Below, piece by piece: positions 5,745-5,946 of a stretch of DNA of 5,946 nucleotides. Position numbers and translations under genes: made by a program. The DNA lies in assembly GCA_016742125.1 (NCBI GenBank), contig JACVCM010000131.1:1-5946 (forward strand), in the 5' to 3' direction. The notes under the pieces are model-generated. The model made no database searches and was not told the DNA's origin. It saw only the letters and a list, made by a program, of their open reading frames with translations. Positions within the stretch are counted from its first letter, which is position 1. Every line of letters starts with the position of its first letter. The DNA comes from Sphingomonadaceae bacterium. GTDB lineage: Bacteria > Pseudomonadota > Alphaproteobacteria > Sphingomonadales > Sphingomonadaceae.

Positions 5745-5946
5745 ATGCTGCGCACCAGCCCCCTGGGCCTGCCAAGGCCGGACTATATGGTCGAAGAGAT
5801 GCAGCTGTTCGAAGAGGCGGTTGACCGTTTCATCGATCAGGAATGCGTCGATCATATCGAACATTGGGCCAAGGCGGGCGAAGTGCCGCGCGACACATGG
5901 CGCAAGGCCGGGCAGGCTGGCCTGCTGATGGCCAGTGCGCCAGAGG
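5745..5946 (+). CDS. Acyl-CoA dehydrogenase, N-terminal part, 3' partial
   Basis: The first 67 codons are visible before the window ends. The product would be an FAD flavoenzyme making the 2,3-double bond of an acyl-CoA. The visible part fits the alpha-helical N-terminal domain: a helix with MQLFEEAVDRFIDQE, then HWAKAGEVPRDTWRKAGQAGLL, then ASAPE, the place where family members usually read PExYGG. The short tail before the helix (MLRTSPLGLPRPDYM) is within normal variation. FAD-binding and catalytic Glu regions lie outside the window, so activity and subclass cannot be judged. It probably acts before the enoyl-CoA hydratase encoded upstream in the same run of genes (inference). Long-chain, short-chain and steroid-type members are not distinguishable from this piece. 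Confidence 0.85.
   Translation, partial: MLRTSPLGLPRPDYMVEEMQLFEEAVDRFIDQECVDHIEHWAKAGEVPRDTWRKAGQAGLLMASAPE

Overview
The window is a dense catabolic gene cluster in which every gene lies on the + strand. GC content is high (about 60-65 % by eye), genes overlap by 4 bases at several junctions, and the proteins read as proteobacterial. An alphaproteobacterium, most likely a sphingomonad (Sphingobium / Novosphingobium / Sphingopyxis type), is my best guess. That rests on general resemblance, not on a marker gene. Seven protein genes are supported, and the outer two are cut by the window edges.

Layout. Bases 1-1035: family III (CaiB/BaiF) CoA-transferase, missing its N-terminus. Bases 1032-2153: thiolase-fold protein that lacks the thiolase nucleophilic cysteine. 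Bases 2150-2527: small DUF35 zinc-ribbon/OB-fold protein. Bases 2524-3294: enoyl-CoA hydratase with both catalytic glutamates. These four are chained by 4-base stop/start overlaps. After a 21-base gap comes a cytochrome P450 (3316-4581). The only real intergenic stretch (4582-4657, 76 bases) is visibly AT-richer. It holds a dyad symmetry, a -35-like hexamer, and a strong Shine-Dalgarno followed by a 12-codon ORF that overlaps the next start by ATGA. A Rieske-type non-heme iron oxygenase follows (4658-5734), then the start of an acyl-CoA dehydrogenase (5745 to the window end).

How the genes may work together (inference). The P450 and the Rieske oxygenase would hydroxylate a hydrophobic alicyclic substrate of steroid, bile-acid or terpenoid type. 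The CoA-transferase would activate a carboxylic acid. The acyl-CoA dehydrogenase and enoyl-CoA hydratase would make a beta-hydroxyacyl-CoA. The thiolase-like protein plus its DUF35 partner would then cleave it by a retro-aldol reaction instead of a CoA-dependent thiolysis, as known for Ltp2-ChsH2(DUF35) and proposed for DitF-type proteins. The most interesting points are this candidate aldolase pair, the pairing of two different oxygenases with it, and the compact control region before the Rieske gene. No RNA gene, mobile element, CRISPR array or convincing terminator was seen.
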